A DNA stretch of 64,000 nucleotides from Streptomyces sp. AM 4-1-1 (GTDB taxonomy: Bacteria; Actinomycetota; Actinomycetes; Streptomycetales; Streptomycetaceae), in contig NZ_CP119145.1 in assembly GCF_029167625.1 (NCBI RefSeq), forward strand, positions 5,084,001 to 5,148,000, given 5' to 3'. A program made the position numbers and the translations under genes. The notes under the pieces were generated by a model. The model was not told where the DNA came from and did not search any database. It worked only from the letters and a program-made list of their open reading frames with translations. This document shows positions 7,539-16,825 of the stretch, one piece after another (the stretch's first letter is position 1; each line of letters starts with the position of its first letter).

Positions 7539-9212
7539 TCACTGTGTCACCGTCGCCTTCCCCTCGGAGGCCGTCCCCTCGGCCGGTCCTCGCTGGGGTC
7601 CCGAGCCGGCTTCCGCCTCCGACCCGGGTTTTCGCACTGTCTCCGAGCCCGTCTCCGAGCCCGAGCTTGTCTCCAGGGCCGATTCCGGCTTCGATTCCGT
7701 CTCCGAGCCAGACTGCGCCTTCGGCTCCGGCTCTGCCTCCGTCCCAGCCATGTGCGACCCGGCCTCCCCGCCCCGCTCGCGCGGCTCGTGTCCCTCGCCT
7801 TCCCCAGTGCCTTCGTCCGGAAGGCCCGGAAGGCCCGGAAGGCCCGGAAGGAATCCGGGAAGCCATGCCTCCAGTTCGTCGCGCAGCCGTACCGTCGCGC
7901 CCAACTGGCAGAGCACCCCGATCGTGCTGAGCGTCACCCGGTGTATCAGCAGGTAGGAGGGCGGCAGATTCAGCTGTTTGCCCAGCTGATGGGCCGGTGA
8001 CCGGGGGTCCGCTATCCGGGCCGCCTGACTGCGCAGCCAGCTCCGGCTGAACGTGAACTCCTCCGCCTGTGCCGGTTCGATGATCGGCAGGAGGTAGTCC
8101 AGCACCGCCTCCGGGTCCAGGTCGATCGATTCCTTGACGAAGCCTTCCGCGCGCAGTCTCCCGTACACCGCCCCGGCGTCCCGCTCCAGCGTCAGCCGCA
8201 GCGAGTCACCGATCGGCTGAGGCAGCCCGCCCGGCAACCGGTCCACGGTCCCGAAGTCGAGCACCCCCAGCCGCCACCGCGTGCCGTCGTCGTCCGCCGC
8301 ACTCGCGGAGTCCGCCGTGTCGTCCTCGGTGCCGGTCGCCGGCAGCAGCCGGAAGTTGCCCGGGTGCGGGTCCGCGTGGAGCAGGCCGGTGCGGGCGGGG
8401 CCGGAGAACAGGAAACGTGCCAGGAGCTGGCCCGCCCGGTCCCGCTGCGGCTGAGTGCCGTCCGTGATGACGTCGGCCAGCGGAATTCCGTCCATCCACT
8501 CCGTCACCAGCACCTGGTCGCAGTGATGGACCACGGCCGGGATCACCACGTCCGGATCGTCCGCGAACTCCTCCCTGTGCTCGCTCTGCGCCTGCGCCTC
8601 CAGGGCGTAGTCCAGCTCCTCCGACACCCGGTCCCGCAACTCCGTGATCAGGGGCTTGACGTCCATCCCCGGCATCAGCGGACCGAGCACCCTCGCGAAC
8701 CTGCTCAGCTGGGCCAGGTCCGAGAGCAGCGCGTCACCGGCCCCCGGATACTGCACCTTCACCGCGACGTCCCGGCCGTCGTGCCAGACCGCCCGGTGCA
8801 CCTGCCCGATGGAGGCGGCGGCGGCCGGCTTGTCCTGGAATTCGAGGAACAGCTCTCGCCACTGATCGCCCAGCCGCTCCGCCAGGACCGCGTGCACGGT
8901 GCGGGTCGGCATCGGAGGCGCCGCCTCCTGGAGTTTGGTCAACGCCGCACGGTAGGGCCCGGCCACCTCCTCGGGCAGCGCGGACTCGAAGACGGACAGC
9001 GCCTGCCCGAGCTTCATCGCCCCGCCCTTGAGCTCACCGAGCACCTTGAACAACTGGTCCGCGGTGCGCTGTTGCAGCTCACGGGCCACGATCTCGGCGG
9101 GCTTGCCGCCGATCCGTTTGCCCAGGCCCCAGGTGGCGCGGCCGGCGAAGCTCAGTGGCAGCGCGGCCAACTTCGCGGTACGGGTGACCGCTTTCCGGGG
9201 AAGATCAGACAT
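7539..9212 (-). CDS. AarF/ABC1 (UbiB-like) atypical kinase
   Basis: A 557-residue ABC1/UbiB-family protein. The family motif KxGQ is seen as MKLGQALSVF, the nucleotide-binding Lys as DVAVKVQYPG, and the active-site region as LLHADPHPGNF followed by GVLDFGTVDRLP. Family members are protein-kinase-like ATPases linked to quinone/lipid metabolism; the substrate is unknown here. The ATG on the complement of 9212 has a GGAGG site and is preferred over the TTG four codons upstream. The last 110 residues are an acidic, low-complexity tail of SGSETESKP-type repeats plus Gly-Leu-Pro triplets, which is unusual for the family and likely disordered. Confidence 0.88.
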   Translation of the reverse strand: MSDLPRKAVTRTAKLAALPLSFAGRATWGLGKRIGGKPAEIVARELQQRTADQLFKVLGELKGGAMKLGQALSVFESALPEEVAGPYRAALTKLQEAAPPMPTRTVHAVLAERLGDQWRELFLEFQDKPAAAASIGQVHRAVWHDGRDVAVKVQYPGAGDALLSDLAQLSRFARVLGPLMPGMDVKPLITELRDRVSEELDYALEAQAQSEHREEFADDPDVVIPAVVHHCDQVLVTEWMDGIPLADVITDGTQPQRDRAGQLLARFLFSGPARTGLLHADPHPGNFRLLPATGTEDDTADSASAADDDGTRWRLGVLDFGTVDRLPGGLPQPIGDSLRLTLERDAGAVYGRLRAEGFVKESIDLDPEAVLDYLLPIIEPAQAEEFTFSRSWLRSQAARIADPRSPAHQLGKQLNLPPSYLLIHRVTLSTIGVLCQLGATVRLRDELEAWLPGFLPGLPGLPGLPDEGTGEGEGHEPRERGGEAGSHMAGTEAEPEPKAQSGSETESKPESALETSSGSETGSETVRKPGSEAEAGSGPQRGPAEGTASEGKATVTQ

Positions 9213-9253
9213 GAGCCCCTCCAATTCCCAGACTGCCGTGCCGCACGCGGCGG

Positions 9254-10399
9254 TTACCCAGCCATTGTGTCGCGCGCCGCACCGACCCCGGGGGTGCGCT
9301 TTCTCTCAGTGTGCACACCCGCGTGGCAGGAACAGCCGTCGTGTGCCGCGATCCGCTCCGCGCGCCAGTCCAACAGCGGCAGAGCGGTCTCCCAGCGGGT
9401 CCCGGTACTGGTGGGCAGTTCGCCGTCGAGGAAGGACAGCGCGTGAGCCGCCGCCAGGCCGGCCACTGTCGCCGCCAGCCCCAGGTCGCAGGCCTGTACG
9501 GCTTCCCGTCGGCCGGACCGCCACTGGGAGAGCATTCGCGTCCACTGCGGGTCCCGGTCCGCGCGGCCGAGATCCAGACAGCCCGCACAGGCCGTACCAC
9601 CCGGCAGGACCAACGGGCCGACCATCCCGGTCGCCTCGACGACTCCCGCGTACAGATGAGGAGTGCCGGAGGTGATCCAGGGTTCCGCGACGGCCACATC
9701 GGGTGCGTACACCGCGAGCCCGTCCCTCGGGGCGACCACGATCAGTGACACTCCCGGCTCGGCGGACGCGGGCCCGCAGCCGACCTCGTCCGTCCTCGGG
9801 AGCCCGGCCGGCGCGGACCGGCGCACCAGCTGCCGGGCCGCTGTGTCCCTGCGCTCACCGACTGTCGACGCGGGGAGCCCGCCCGGCGCGACGTCCCACT
9901 GCTCGACCCGGCCCCCGTCCAGCACCTCGACCCGGCCCACCCCGGAACCGGACAGCAGCGCCGCCACAGCGGCACCGACCCGTCCCGCACCTCTCACCTG
10001 CACCCGCATGGCACGCCGGGCGGCCAGTCGCCGCAGTCCTCCGCCCGGCTCCGGCTGCACCACGGAGAGCGAGGCGAGATCGGGGCGCAGCCGGTCCATC
10101 GCGCCGGTTCTGTTCCGCAGGGCCTCCGCCTCCGGGCCGCCCGCCCTCGGGTCGTCGACCAGACCCGCCGCCGACAGACGCGCCACCAGCGTCTCCACGT
10201 GCCGGTCCGACAGGTCCAGGGCCCGCGCCTCCTCGCGCAACAACTGAGGACCGCGCGTCCCGTCGAGCAGGTCCAGGAAACTTCCGGTGGCGATGTCGAG
10301 CGGGCCGAACGTCACCGCGTGGGCCGGGGTGACCCCGAACTGCACGGTGTGCCGTCCGCGCCAGGCCCGGCGGAGGGCGGGCTTCAACATCGGATGCAT
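9254..10399 (-). CDS. ThiF/E1-like adenylyltransferase-fold protein
   Basis: A 381-residue protein. After an N-terminal segment resembling a winged-helix/leader-binding module comes a Rossmann loop (QVRGAGRVGAAVAALL), then the E1-like acidic strand VEVLDGG. Two zinc-type cysteine pairs follow (CAGCLDLGRAD and CSCHAG). The layout matches the actinobacterial ThiF/HesA group often annotated as TOMM leader-binding or cyclodehydratase-like, but no precursor peptide or partner enzymes are nearby. The usual catalytic Cys cannot be assigned. ATG on the complement of 10399 follows GGGGAG. It could be a stand-alone, non-catalytic homologue. Confidence 0.65.
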   Translation of the reverse strand: MHPMLKPALRRAWRGRHTVQFGVTPAHAVTFGPLDIATGSFLDLLDGTRGPQLLREEARALDLSDRHVETLVARLSAAGLVDDPRAGGPEAEALRNRTGAMDRLRPDLASLSVVQPEPGGGLRRLAARRAMRVQVRGAGRVGAAVAALLSGSGVGRVEVLDGGRVEQWDVAPGGLPASTVGERRDTAARQLVRRSAPAGLPRTDEVGCGPASAEPGVSLIVVAPRDGLAVYAPDVAVAEPWITSGTPHLYAGVVEATGMVGPLVLPGGTACAGCLDLGRADRDPQWTRMLSQWRSGRREAVQACDLGLAATVAGLAAAHALSFLDGELPTSTGTRWETALPLLDWRAERIAAHDGCSCHAGVHTERKRTPGVGAARDTMAG

Positions 10400-10569
10400 G
10401 ACTGCTCCCCGTCCGTGAGCGGGCCGTGGCCCGCGATCCGAAAGATCCTGTTCCGGAGCCGGTCGACAACTGCTCGGAAGCCGTCCAGGAACGCGCCTCA
10501 AGGCGTGTTCGTCGGCCGTTCTCCGGTCCGTTGCCAGAATGCGCCGACGGTGGCGAACCGTGCGGAAAG

Positions 10570-10578
10570 TTATCCACA
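10570..10578 (+). other. Single perfect DnaA-box-like site
   Basis: TTATCCACA, a perfect DnaA box, in the 283-bp spacer between the ThiF-like gene and the YgjP-like gene. Only one copy is seen, so this is not an origin. It may be chance, a DnaA-titration site or a transcriptional site. Confidence 0.45.
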
Positions 10579-10682
10579 GGGGACGGTATTAGTCGTTCAA
10601 ATGGTGCATGTCATGAAGTGGATCAAGGCCGAACCGCGCCGGAGGCGGGACTTCCCCCACTGACAGCGGGTAACGTCGAGGC

Positions 10683-11306
10683 GTGCCCGCCGACCCGTCA
10701 TCCGGCCTCGCCGGGGGGACTCCCTCGCGCCGCCCCGGAAAAAGCCAGCGCAGTGCGGCAAGCCATCCGCCGCGCGCTTCCGCGACGAGCGCGGTCGAGG
10801 TACGCAGAAGCAACCGCCGCAGCAGGACGGTCTCCGCGTACCGCGAGGGCGACCGTACGATCGTGCTGATTCCCGCCCGGATGTCGGAGGCCGAGGAACA
10901 GCGCTGGGTGAACGTCATGCTCGACAAGCTGGCGGCCCAGGAGAGCAAACGGCTGCTCGGCGACAGCGAACTGGCGGAACGCGCCGAGCGGCTGTCCGCC
11001 CAGTATTTCGGGGGCCGGGCACGTCCGGCGTCCGTGCGCTGGGTCACGAACCAGAACACCCGCTGGGGCTCCTGCACCCCCGCCGAGGGCAGCATCCGCC
11101 TCTCGCACCGGCTCCAGGGCATGCCGGAGTACGTGGTCGACTACGTACTCCTCCATGAACTCGCGCATCTGCTCGTCCCCGGGCACGGCCCGCGTTTCTG
11201 GCGGCTCCTCGACGCCTATCCGCGTACCGAACGGGCCCGTGGCTACCTGGAGGGCGTGGTGGCGGCCGACCGGCTCCCGCACCTGCCCGCCGCCAGGGAA
11301 GAGTGA
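10683..11306 (+). CDS. YgjP-like M48-clan metallopeptidase
   Basis: A 207-residue protein with the zinc motif LLHELAHLLVPGHGPRFW (HExxH plus distal His) and the preceding family signature NTRWGSCTPAEGSIRLSHRL. Both define the YgjP/DUF45 metal-dependent hydrolases. The first 60 residues are Arg/Ser-rich and divergent. The start is GTG 10683. The physiological substrate is unknown. It is followed at 107 bp by the TerD-AIM24 gene, with the spacer holding a probable promoter. Confidence 0.85.
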   Translation: MPADPSSGLAGGTPSRRPGKSQRSAASHPPRASATSAVEVRRSNRRSRTVSAYREGDRTIVLIPARMSEAEEQRWVNVMLDKLAAQESKRLLGDSELAERAERLSAQYFGGRARPASVRWVTNQNTRWGSCTPAEGSIRLSHRLQGMPEYVVDYVLLHELAHLLVPGHGPRFWRLLDAYPRTERARGYLEGVVAADRLPHLPAAREE

Positions 11307-11412
11307 GGTCCGGCGTTCTGTACCGGATGTGTACCGACTTCACCCGCTGTCGGCGTTTGCGGTTAGCCTGACGCGACGTATTCACCTTCGGGATGGGGGA
11401 CGGTCGTTACGC

Positions 11413-13068
11413 ATGGCCAAGGAATTCCAACGCGGCCACAAGGCCAAGATCAGTGACCTCACGCCGGGGACGGATCTGTACGTGGGTGTGCAGATCGCAG
11501 GTCCTGGACTGACCTTCGACATCAGCTGTTTCGGCCTCGACGCCGCCGAGCAGTTGTCGGACGACCGTTATTTCATCTTCTTCAACCAGGTGAAATCGCC
11601 CGAGGAGTCCATCCAGCTGCTCGGCGCCCAGGCCGGCGACACGGAGTCGTTCCGGGTCACGCTCGACCGCATCCCCGCGAACATCCACAAGCTCTCGTTC
11701 ACCGCGACCATCGACGGCGCGGGCCAGATGTCACAGGTCGGCCCCGGGTACATCCGGATCGTCGCGGGCGGTGAGGAAGTCGCCCGGTACGCGTTCACCG
11801 GATCGGAGTTCACCACCGAGCGCGCCGTGATGCTGGGGGACATCTATCTGAAGGACGTCTGGCGGTTCGCCGCCGTCGGACAGGGCTTCGACGGCGGCCT
11901 GGAAGCGCTGCTGCGGAACTTCGGCGGCGAGGTCGCCGAGGACGAGCCCGCGGCCCCGCAGCCCGAGCCGGCGGCCCCGGCCTTCGCCCCGCCCGCCGCA
12001 CCCGCTCCCGCCTTCGCACCCCCCGCGGCCCCGCAGCCCGCCCCGTCCTTCGGTGCGCCCGCCGGACCGCCCCAGGCGCCCCCAGCACCTCACATGCCTC
12101 AGGCGCCGCAGCCCGCCCCGTCCTTCGGTGCCCCCGTCGCTCCGCCCGCGCCCGCCCCGCCCCTCAGCCCCCAGATGCACGCCGCGCCGACCATCGTGGC
12201 GCCGCTCGTGCCGCCCGCGGGCGCGGTGCCGCCCCCGCAGCCCGCCCCGCCTCCGTACGGCATGCCGCAGCAACAGCAGCCGCCGCAGTTCGGGCAGGTC
12301 CCGGGCCAGGCCGCGCCGCCCCCGTACGGACAGCAGCCCCCGGGCCCGCCCCTGGGCATGCCGCCCGGCGGGCACCAGGGAGTGCCCCAGGGCGCCCCGC
12401 CGACGGGAGCCGGTCTCCAGGCCGCCCTTCAGCTGTACAAGGAGGCGCCGACCGGTCTGCGCTGGACTCCGCAGAACCAGCAGCTCATGCGGGTCGACCT
12501 GACCGTGGAGGGCACACCGGTGCTGGCCCGCCAGGGCAGCATGGTGATGTACCAGGGCAAGGTCGACTTCGGCTACAAGGGCGCCGGGTTCATGGGCCGC
12601 GTCGTCGGGAACGCCACCGGCCAGGAGATGCAGCTGATGCGCTGTACCGGCCGGGGCCAGGTCTTCCTCGCCGACGAGGGAGCCCATCTGCACACCATCG
12701 AGCTCCAGGGCGACGGGATCTGCGTCTCCGCGGAGAACGTCCTGGCGTTCGACGAGACCCTTCAGCACGAGGTGCGCAGGATCGACGGGCACGGCATCCC
12801 CGGCGGTGCCCTGTTCACCATGCAGTTCCAGGGCACCGGCACGGTCGTCGTCAAGACCCACGGCGTCCCGGTCGTCCTGCCGGTCACCCCGACCACCTTC
12901 GCCGACTGCAATGCCGTGGTCGCCTGGTCGTCGGGCTCCCAGGTGATCATCTCCAGCCAGGTCCGGCTGCGCCGCAACGCGTATCCGGGGCACAGCGGGG
13001 AGACCGTGAACCTCCAGTTCCGGGGAGCACCCGGCAACTTCATCGTCGTCCAGCCCTACGAGGTCTGA
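11413..13068 (+). CDS. TerD domain-AIM24 domain fusion protein
   Basis: A 551-residue two-domain protein. Residues 1-175 form a TerD (tellurium resistance/stress) domain (KISDLTPGTDLYVGVQI, LSDDRYFIFFNQ, FRVTLDRIPANIHKLSF). Residues 180-340 are a Pro/Ala-rich linker with repeated PAPSFGAP units. The remainder is an AIM24/tryptophan-RNA-attenuator-like beta domain (VDLTVEGTPVLARQGSMVMY). The first good start is ATG 11413 at the TerD N-terminus. Two further AIM24 genes follow at 11 and 19 bp, forming a three-gene operon with repeated AIM24 modules. Confidence 0.9.
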   Translation: MAKEFQRGHKAKISDLTPGTDLYVGVQIAGPGLTFDISCFGLDAAEQLSDDRYFIFFNQVKSPEESIQLLGAQAGDTESFRVTLDRIPANIHKLSFTATIDGAGQMSQVGPGYIRIVAGGEEVARYAFTGSEFTTERAVMLGDIYLKDVWRFAAVGQGFDGGLEALLRNFGGEVAEDEPAAPQPEPAAPAFAPPAAPAPAFAPPAAPQPAPSFGAPAGPPQAPPAPHMPQAPQPAPSFGAPVAPPAPAPPLSPQMHAAPTIVAPLVPPAGAVPPPQPAPPPYGMPQQQQPPQFGQVPGQAAPPPYGQQPPGPPLGMPPGGHQGVPQGAPPTGAGLQAALQLYKEAPTGLRWTPQNQQLMRVDLTVEGTPVLARQGSMVMYQGKVDFGYKGAGFMGRVVGNATGQEMQLMRCTGRGQVFLADEGAHLHTIELQGDGICVSAENVLAFDETLQHEVRRIDGHGIPGGALFTMQFQGTGTVVVKTHGVPVVLPVTPTTFADCNAVVAWSSGSQVIISSQVRLRRNAYPGHSGETVNLQFRGAPGNFIVVQPYEV

Positions 13069-13079
13069 GGGAGCCCGTC

Positions 13080-13760
13080 ATGAACCAGCAACTCGCGGGC
13101 TACGCCCCGACCCCGGTCACCGCCCGGATGGAGAACCACGGCCACTCGATGCTGAAGGTCGCCATGGCCACCGGCCAGGACCTGTACGCACGCGCCGGCT
13201 CGATGGTGGCCTACGAGGGCTTCATCCAGTACGAGCCGAACCCGCCCGCCGTCCGTCAGATCGCCTCCCAGTGGATCACCGGGGAGGGCACGCCCCTCAT
13301 GAAGTGCTCCGGCGACGGGCTCCTCTACCTCGCCGACTACGGCGCCGACGTGGTCGTCATCAACCTCAACGACGACGCCCTCTCGGTCAACGGGACCAAT
13401 CTGCTCGCCTTCGACAGCCATCTCACCTGGGGCGTGGAGCGGGTCAAGGGCCTCGCCAAGTTCGCCGGCCAGGGCCTGTGGAACGTCGCGGTGCGCGGCA
13501 CCGGATGGGTCGCGATCACCTCGCGCGGCACACCGATCGTCGTCGACTGCGGAAGCGGCGAGGACGAGACCTATGTCGATCCGGACGCGCTGGTCGCGTG
13601 GTCCCCCAACCTCAAGGTGAAGGGCAAGCGCAGCTTCAAGGCGGGCTCGCTCATCGGGCGGGGCAGCGGGGAGGCGTACCAGATGGCGTTCTCCGGACAG
13701 GGCATCGTCGTCGTACAGCCGAGCGAGGACAGTACCGATCGCATGCGGGTCCGGAACTGA
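13080..13760 (+). CDS. AIM24 family protein
   Basis: A 226-residue AIM24 domain protein, a beta-prism-like fold of unknown biochemical role. Characteristic strands are LYARAGSMVAYEGFIQY, GDGLLYLADYGADV and VVVQPSED near the end. GAGGGAG precedes the ATG at 13080. It is the second gene of the TerD-AIM24 operon, 11 bp after the fusion gene, and resembles that gene's C-terminal domain. Formation of a mixed oligomer is plausible but unproven. Confidence 0.85.
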   Translation: MNQQLAGYAPTPVTARMENHGHSMLKVAMATGQDLYARAGSMVAYEGFIQYEPNPPAVRQIASQWITGEGTPLMKCSGDGLLYLADYGADVVVINLNDDALSVNGTNLLAFDSHLTWGVERVKGLAKFAGQGLWNVAVRGTGWVAITSRGTPIVVDCGSGEDETYVDPDALVAWSPNLKVKGKRSFKAGSLIGRGSGEAYQMAFSGQGIVVVQPSEDSTDRMRVRN

Positions 13761-13779
13761 GGGGGAGCGAGAACACATC

Positions 13780-14535
13780 ATGCAGAGCCCGCTTTTCAAC
13801 TACACGGAACAGCAGTCCCAGGACCGCTACACCCTGCAGAACCCGCAGCTCCTGCGGGTCGCGCTGACCGGCAGTGACGACGTGCTGGCCCGCAAGGGAG
13901 CCATGGTCGCCTACCAGGGGCTGATGGAGTTCGACGGGGAGTACCAGTCGCACGGCCGCCGCCGCGCCCACGCGACGACCGGTGAGGGTCTTGAGCTGAT
14001 GCGCTGCTCCGGGCAGGGCACGGTCTACTTCGCCAACCTCGCTCAGTACGTCCACGTCCTGGACGTCGACCACGACGGCATCACGGTGGACAGCGCCTAC
14101 GTCCTGGCGCTCGACTCGTCGCTGCACACCGAGATCATCGCCGTGGACAGCCAGTACGGGGTCTCCGGCACGGGGAAGTACCAGCTCAACATCTCCGGCT
14201 CCGGCAAGGTCGCGCTGATGACGTCGGGGCAGCCGCTGACGATGCAGGTCACGCCCGAGAAGTACGTCAGCGCGGACGCCGACGCGATCGTCGCCTGGTC
14301 CACCTCACTGCGTGTGCAGATGCAGGCGCAGACGCATTCGTCGGGCGTGCTGCGACGGCGCGGCAGCACCGGCGAGGGCTGGGAGCTGAGCTTCCTGGGC
14401 CAGGGCTTCGCGCTCGTCCAGCCGAGCGAGGTGCTGCCACCGCAGGGCGCGGAGATCGGGCAGGGCATCCGGGCACAGTTCGGCGTGGGGCAGCAGGGCG
14501 CCCACGGCCAGAACCAGAACAACGCCTGGAACTGA
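13780..14535 (+). CDS. AIM24 family protein
   Basis: A 251-residue AIM24 protein, third gene of the operon. It has the same strand pattern as its neighbours (VLARKGAMVAYQGLMEF, GQGTVYFANLAQYV, LVQPSEVLPP) and a Gln/Asn/Gly-rich disordered tail. GGGGGAG precedes the ATG at 13780. A strong hairpin terminator follows at 14600. Confidence 0.85.
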   Translation: MQSPLFNYTEQQSQDRYTLQNPQLLRVALTGSDDVLARKGAMVAYQGLMEFDGEYQSHGRRRAHATTGEGLELMRCSGQGTVYFANLAQYVHVLDVDHDGITVDSAYVLALDSSLHTEIIAVDSQYGVSGTGKYQLNISGSGKVALMTSGQPLTMQVTPEKYVSADADAIVAWSTSLRVQMQAQTHSSGVLRRRGSTGEGWELSFLGQGFALVQPSEVLPPQGAEIGQGIRAQFGVGQQGAHGQNQNNAWN

Positions 14536-14599
14536 CCCCGTCCATTCGTCCCCCGTCCACTCGCGTCCCCCGTCCTCGTCCCCTCGTCCGGTCACGGCC

Positions 14600-14640
14600 G
14601 AGGGCGGCCTCCCTCGACGCGTCGAGGAGAGGCCGCCCTC
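14600..14640. terminator. Hairpin terminator between convergent AIM24 and Nudix genes
   Basis: A perfect GAGGGCGGCCTC/GAGGCCGCCCTC stem encloses a second CCTCGAC-GTCGAGG stem. It lies 65 bp after the AIM24 operon and 47 bp after the Nudix stop on the other strand, and could serve both. Confidence 0.85.
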
Positions 14641-14687
14641 AGCCACCCGTCACGCAACCGGGCGAATGATCAGACACGGGAACCGGA

Positions 14688-15278
14688 TCAGCGAGGCAGG
14701 CCCAGTGCCGCACGCGTGCGGTCCAGCAGACGCACGACCGACTCGTCGGCCACCCCGGCCACCTCGTCGTACGCGAACCAGCGCAGGTCCAGCGATTCGT
14801 CGCTGATCCGCTCGCTCGCACCGGCCGGGGCCAGCGCCGCGTACTGCACGTCGAAGTGCCAGTGACAGGGCGCAGGAATCGGATGCCGGTCCAGCCGCAC
14901 CGGTCCGGCGGCCGGCCCGGCGCCGACCGTGCCCGACGCGCCCGGCGCCGGGGCGAGCAGCGTGAGACCGCCGATACCGGACTCCTCGGTCGCCTCACGC
15001 AGCGCGGCGGCGGCCAGCGAGGTGTCCTCCGGCTCGCAGTGCCCGCCCATCTGGAGCCACATCCGGAGCTTCCTGTGCAGCGTCAGCAGGACCCGGTCGC
15101 GGGCCGGGTCGATCACCAGCGCGCTGGCGGTCAGATGCCCGGCCCCGCACGCCTTCCACATGGCGTCCGGATGGCGCGCGAGATGGGCGAGGTAGGCGTC
15201 CCGCAGCTCGTCCTGGCCGGTCACCCCGGCGGTGTCGTACTCCTTCAGCGCGAGTACGGCGTCGTCGTGCAGGCTCAC
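14688..15278 (-). CDS. Nudix hydrolase
   Basis: A 196-residue Nudix protein starting VSLHDDAVLALKEY. The Nudix box is visible in GGHCEPEDTS plus REATEESGIGG; other strands fit the family (LMLTLHRKLRMWLQ-like and CHWHFDVQY). The substrate is not predictable. The GTG start at the complement of 15278 overlaps the TGA of the upstream metalloprotease (GTGA), so translation is coupled. Confidence 0.85.
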   Translation of the reverse strand: MSLHDDAVLALKEYDTAGVTGQDELRDAYLAHLARHPDAMWKACGAGHLTASALVIDPARDRVLLTLHRKLRMWLQMGGHCEPEDTSLAAAALREATEESGIGGLTLLAPAPGASGTVGAGPAAGPVRLDRHPIPAPCHWHFDVQYAALAPAGASERISDESLDLRWFAYDEVAGVADESVVRLLDRTRAALGLPR

Positions 15279-16825
15279 CGGTCCGTGTCCCCCCTGCCGT
15301 CCTCGCCGTCGGAGCTGCCGCCCTTGCCGCCCGCACCGTCCTCCCCGGGACCGGCCGCCCCGGCGTCCCCGCCCTTCCCGGCGTCCTTGGCGTCCCCGCC
15401 GCCTGCGCTCCCGGCCTTGTCGTTCTCGCCGTCCTCGCCGCCGTCCGTCACGGGCTTCCCCGTGCCGTACGCCGCCTCGCCCAGCATCTTGTCCAGCTCC
15501 GAGAAGTCCATCTGCTCGTGGTGCACGAAACCGTCCGGGTCGTCCAGGTCCCGCGCGGTCGGCAGCATGTCCGGGTGCTCCCACAGACCGTCGCGCCCGT
15601 CCACGCCCCGCGCGTCCGTCAGTGAGGCCCACAGCCGCGAGGCGTCCCGCAGCCTGCGCGGACGCAGCTGGAGCCCGATGAGCGTGGCGAACGTCTGCTC
15701 GGCCGGGCCACCCGAAGCGCGCCGCCTGCGCAGCGTCTCACGCAGGGCGTCCGCCGAGGTCAGCCGCGACTTCGCCGCCTCGTGGACCACGGCGTCCACC
15801 CAGCCCTCGACCAGCGCGAGCGCCGTCTCCAGCCGGGCCAGCGACGCCTTCTGCTCCGGTGTGTCCTCCGGCTGGAACATGCCCTGCTGAAGGGCGTCCT
15901 GCAGCTGCTCGGGGTGCGTCGGGTCGAACTGGCCGACGACGTCCTCCAGCTTGCTGGTGTCGACCTTGATACCGCGTGCGTACGCCTCGACCGCACCGAA
16001 GAGGTGCGAGCGCAGCCACGGCACATGGGCGAACAGCCGCTGGTGCGCGGCCTCGCGCAGCGCCAGGTACAGCCGGACCTCGTCCTGCGGCACGCCGAGG
16101 TCCTTGCCGAACTGCGCGATGTTCAGCGGAAGCAGCGCGGCCCTGCCCGCCGGGCCCAGCGGCAGGCCGATGTCGGTCGAACCGACCACCTCGCCCGCCA
16201 GCACCCCGACGGCCTGTCCGATCTGCTGACCGAACATCGCCCCGCCCATCGACCTCATCATGCCGATCAGCGGGCCCGCCATGGCCTGCATCTCCTCCGG
16301 CAGAACCTCGCCCATGGCCAGACCGACGCGCTCGGCCACCGGGTCGACCAGCTGCTGCCACGCGGGGAGGCACGCCTCCACCCACTCCGCGCGGCTCCAC
16401 GCCACGGTCGACACCGAACCGGAGGGCAGCGAGGTCACACCGTCCAGCCAGAGATCGGCCAGCCGCAGCGCCTCGTCGACGGCGGACCGCTCCGAGGGCC
16501 CCACACTGGCGTCCTTGGTGCCGTCCGGGGTCCCCTGCGAGACCGTCTGGCGGGCGATCTGCTTCGCCATGTCCCAGTTCACGGGACCGCCCTCGTAACT
16601 CAGCATCTGGCCGAGCTGCTGGAAGGCGGCACCGAGGTCGTTGGGGTTCATGCTGCCGAACATCGCCGCGAACGGGTTGTCGCCGCCCGCGCCCGGTCCG
16701 AAGCCGAACGGGCTCGCCGGGTCACCGGGCCCCCGCCCGCTTCCGGTGGGGTCCTTCTTCTTGCCCTCGTCGCCGTCGTCCGGCTCCTCCGGCGGAAGGC
16801 CGAATCCGAATGGGGTGTCACTCAC
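15275..16825 (-). CDS. DUF2342/TIGR03624-type putative zinc metalloprotease
   Basis: A 516-residue protein. The N-terminus is Gly/Pro/Asp-rich (SDTPFGFGLPPEEPDDG), followed by a long helical domain with FGSMNPNDLGAAFQQLGQML, MMRSMGGAMFGQQIGQAVG and LPLNIAQFGKDLGVPQDEV, the hallmark stretches of this actinobacterial family. The region that should carry a metalloprotease motif reads EGWVDAVVHEAAKSRL, lacking a classical HExxH, so activity is doubtful. The acidic Gly/Asp/Lys-rich C-terminus is low complexity. The GTG on the complement of 16825 has a GAGGAA site. Coupled to the Nudix gene. Confidence 0.8.
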   Translation of the reverse strand: MSDTPFGFGLPPEEPDDGDEGKKKDPTGSGRGPGDPASPFGFGPGAGGDNPFAAMFGSMNPNDLGAAFQQLGQMLSYEGGPVNWDMAKQIARQTVSQGTPDGTKDASVGPSERSAVDEALRLADLWLDGVTSLPSGSVSTVAWSRAEWVEACLPAWQQLVDPVAERVGLAMGEVLPEEMQAMAGPLIGMMRSMGGAMFGQQIGQAVGVLAGEVVGSTDIGLPLGPAGRAALLPLNIAQFGKDLGVPQDEVRLYLALREAAHQRLFAHVPWLRSHLFGAVEAYARGIKVDTSKLEDVVGQFDPTHPEQLQDALQQGMFQPEDTPEQKASLARLETALALVEGWVDAVVHEAAKSRLTSADALRETLRRRRASGGPAEQTFATLIGLQLRPRRLRDASRLWASLTDARGVDGRDGLWEHPDMLPTARDLDDPDGFVHHEQMDFSELDKMLGEAAYGTGKPVTDGGEDGENDKAGSAGGGDAKDAGKGGDAGAAGPGEDGAGGKGGSSDGEDGRGDTDR

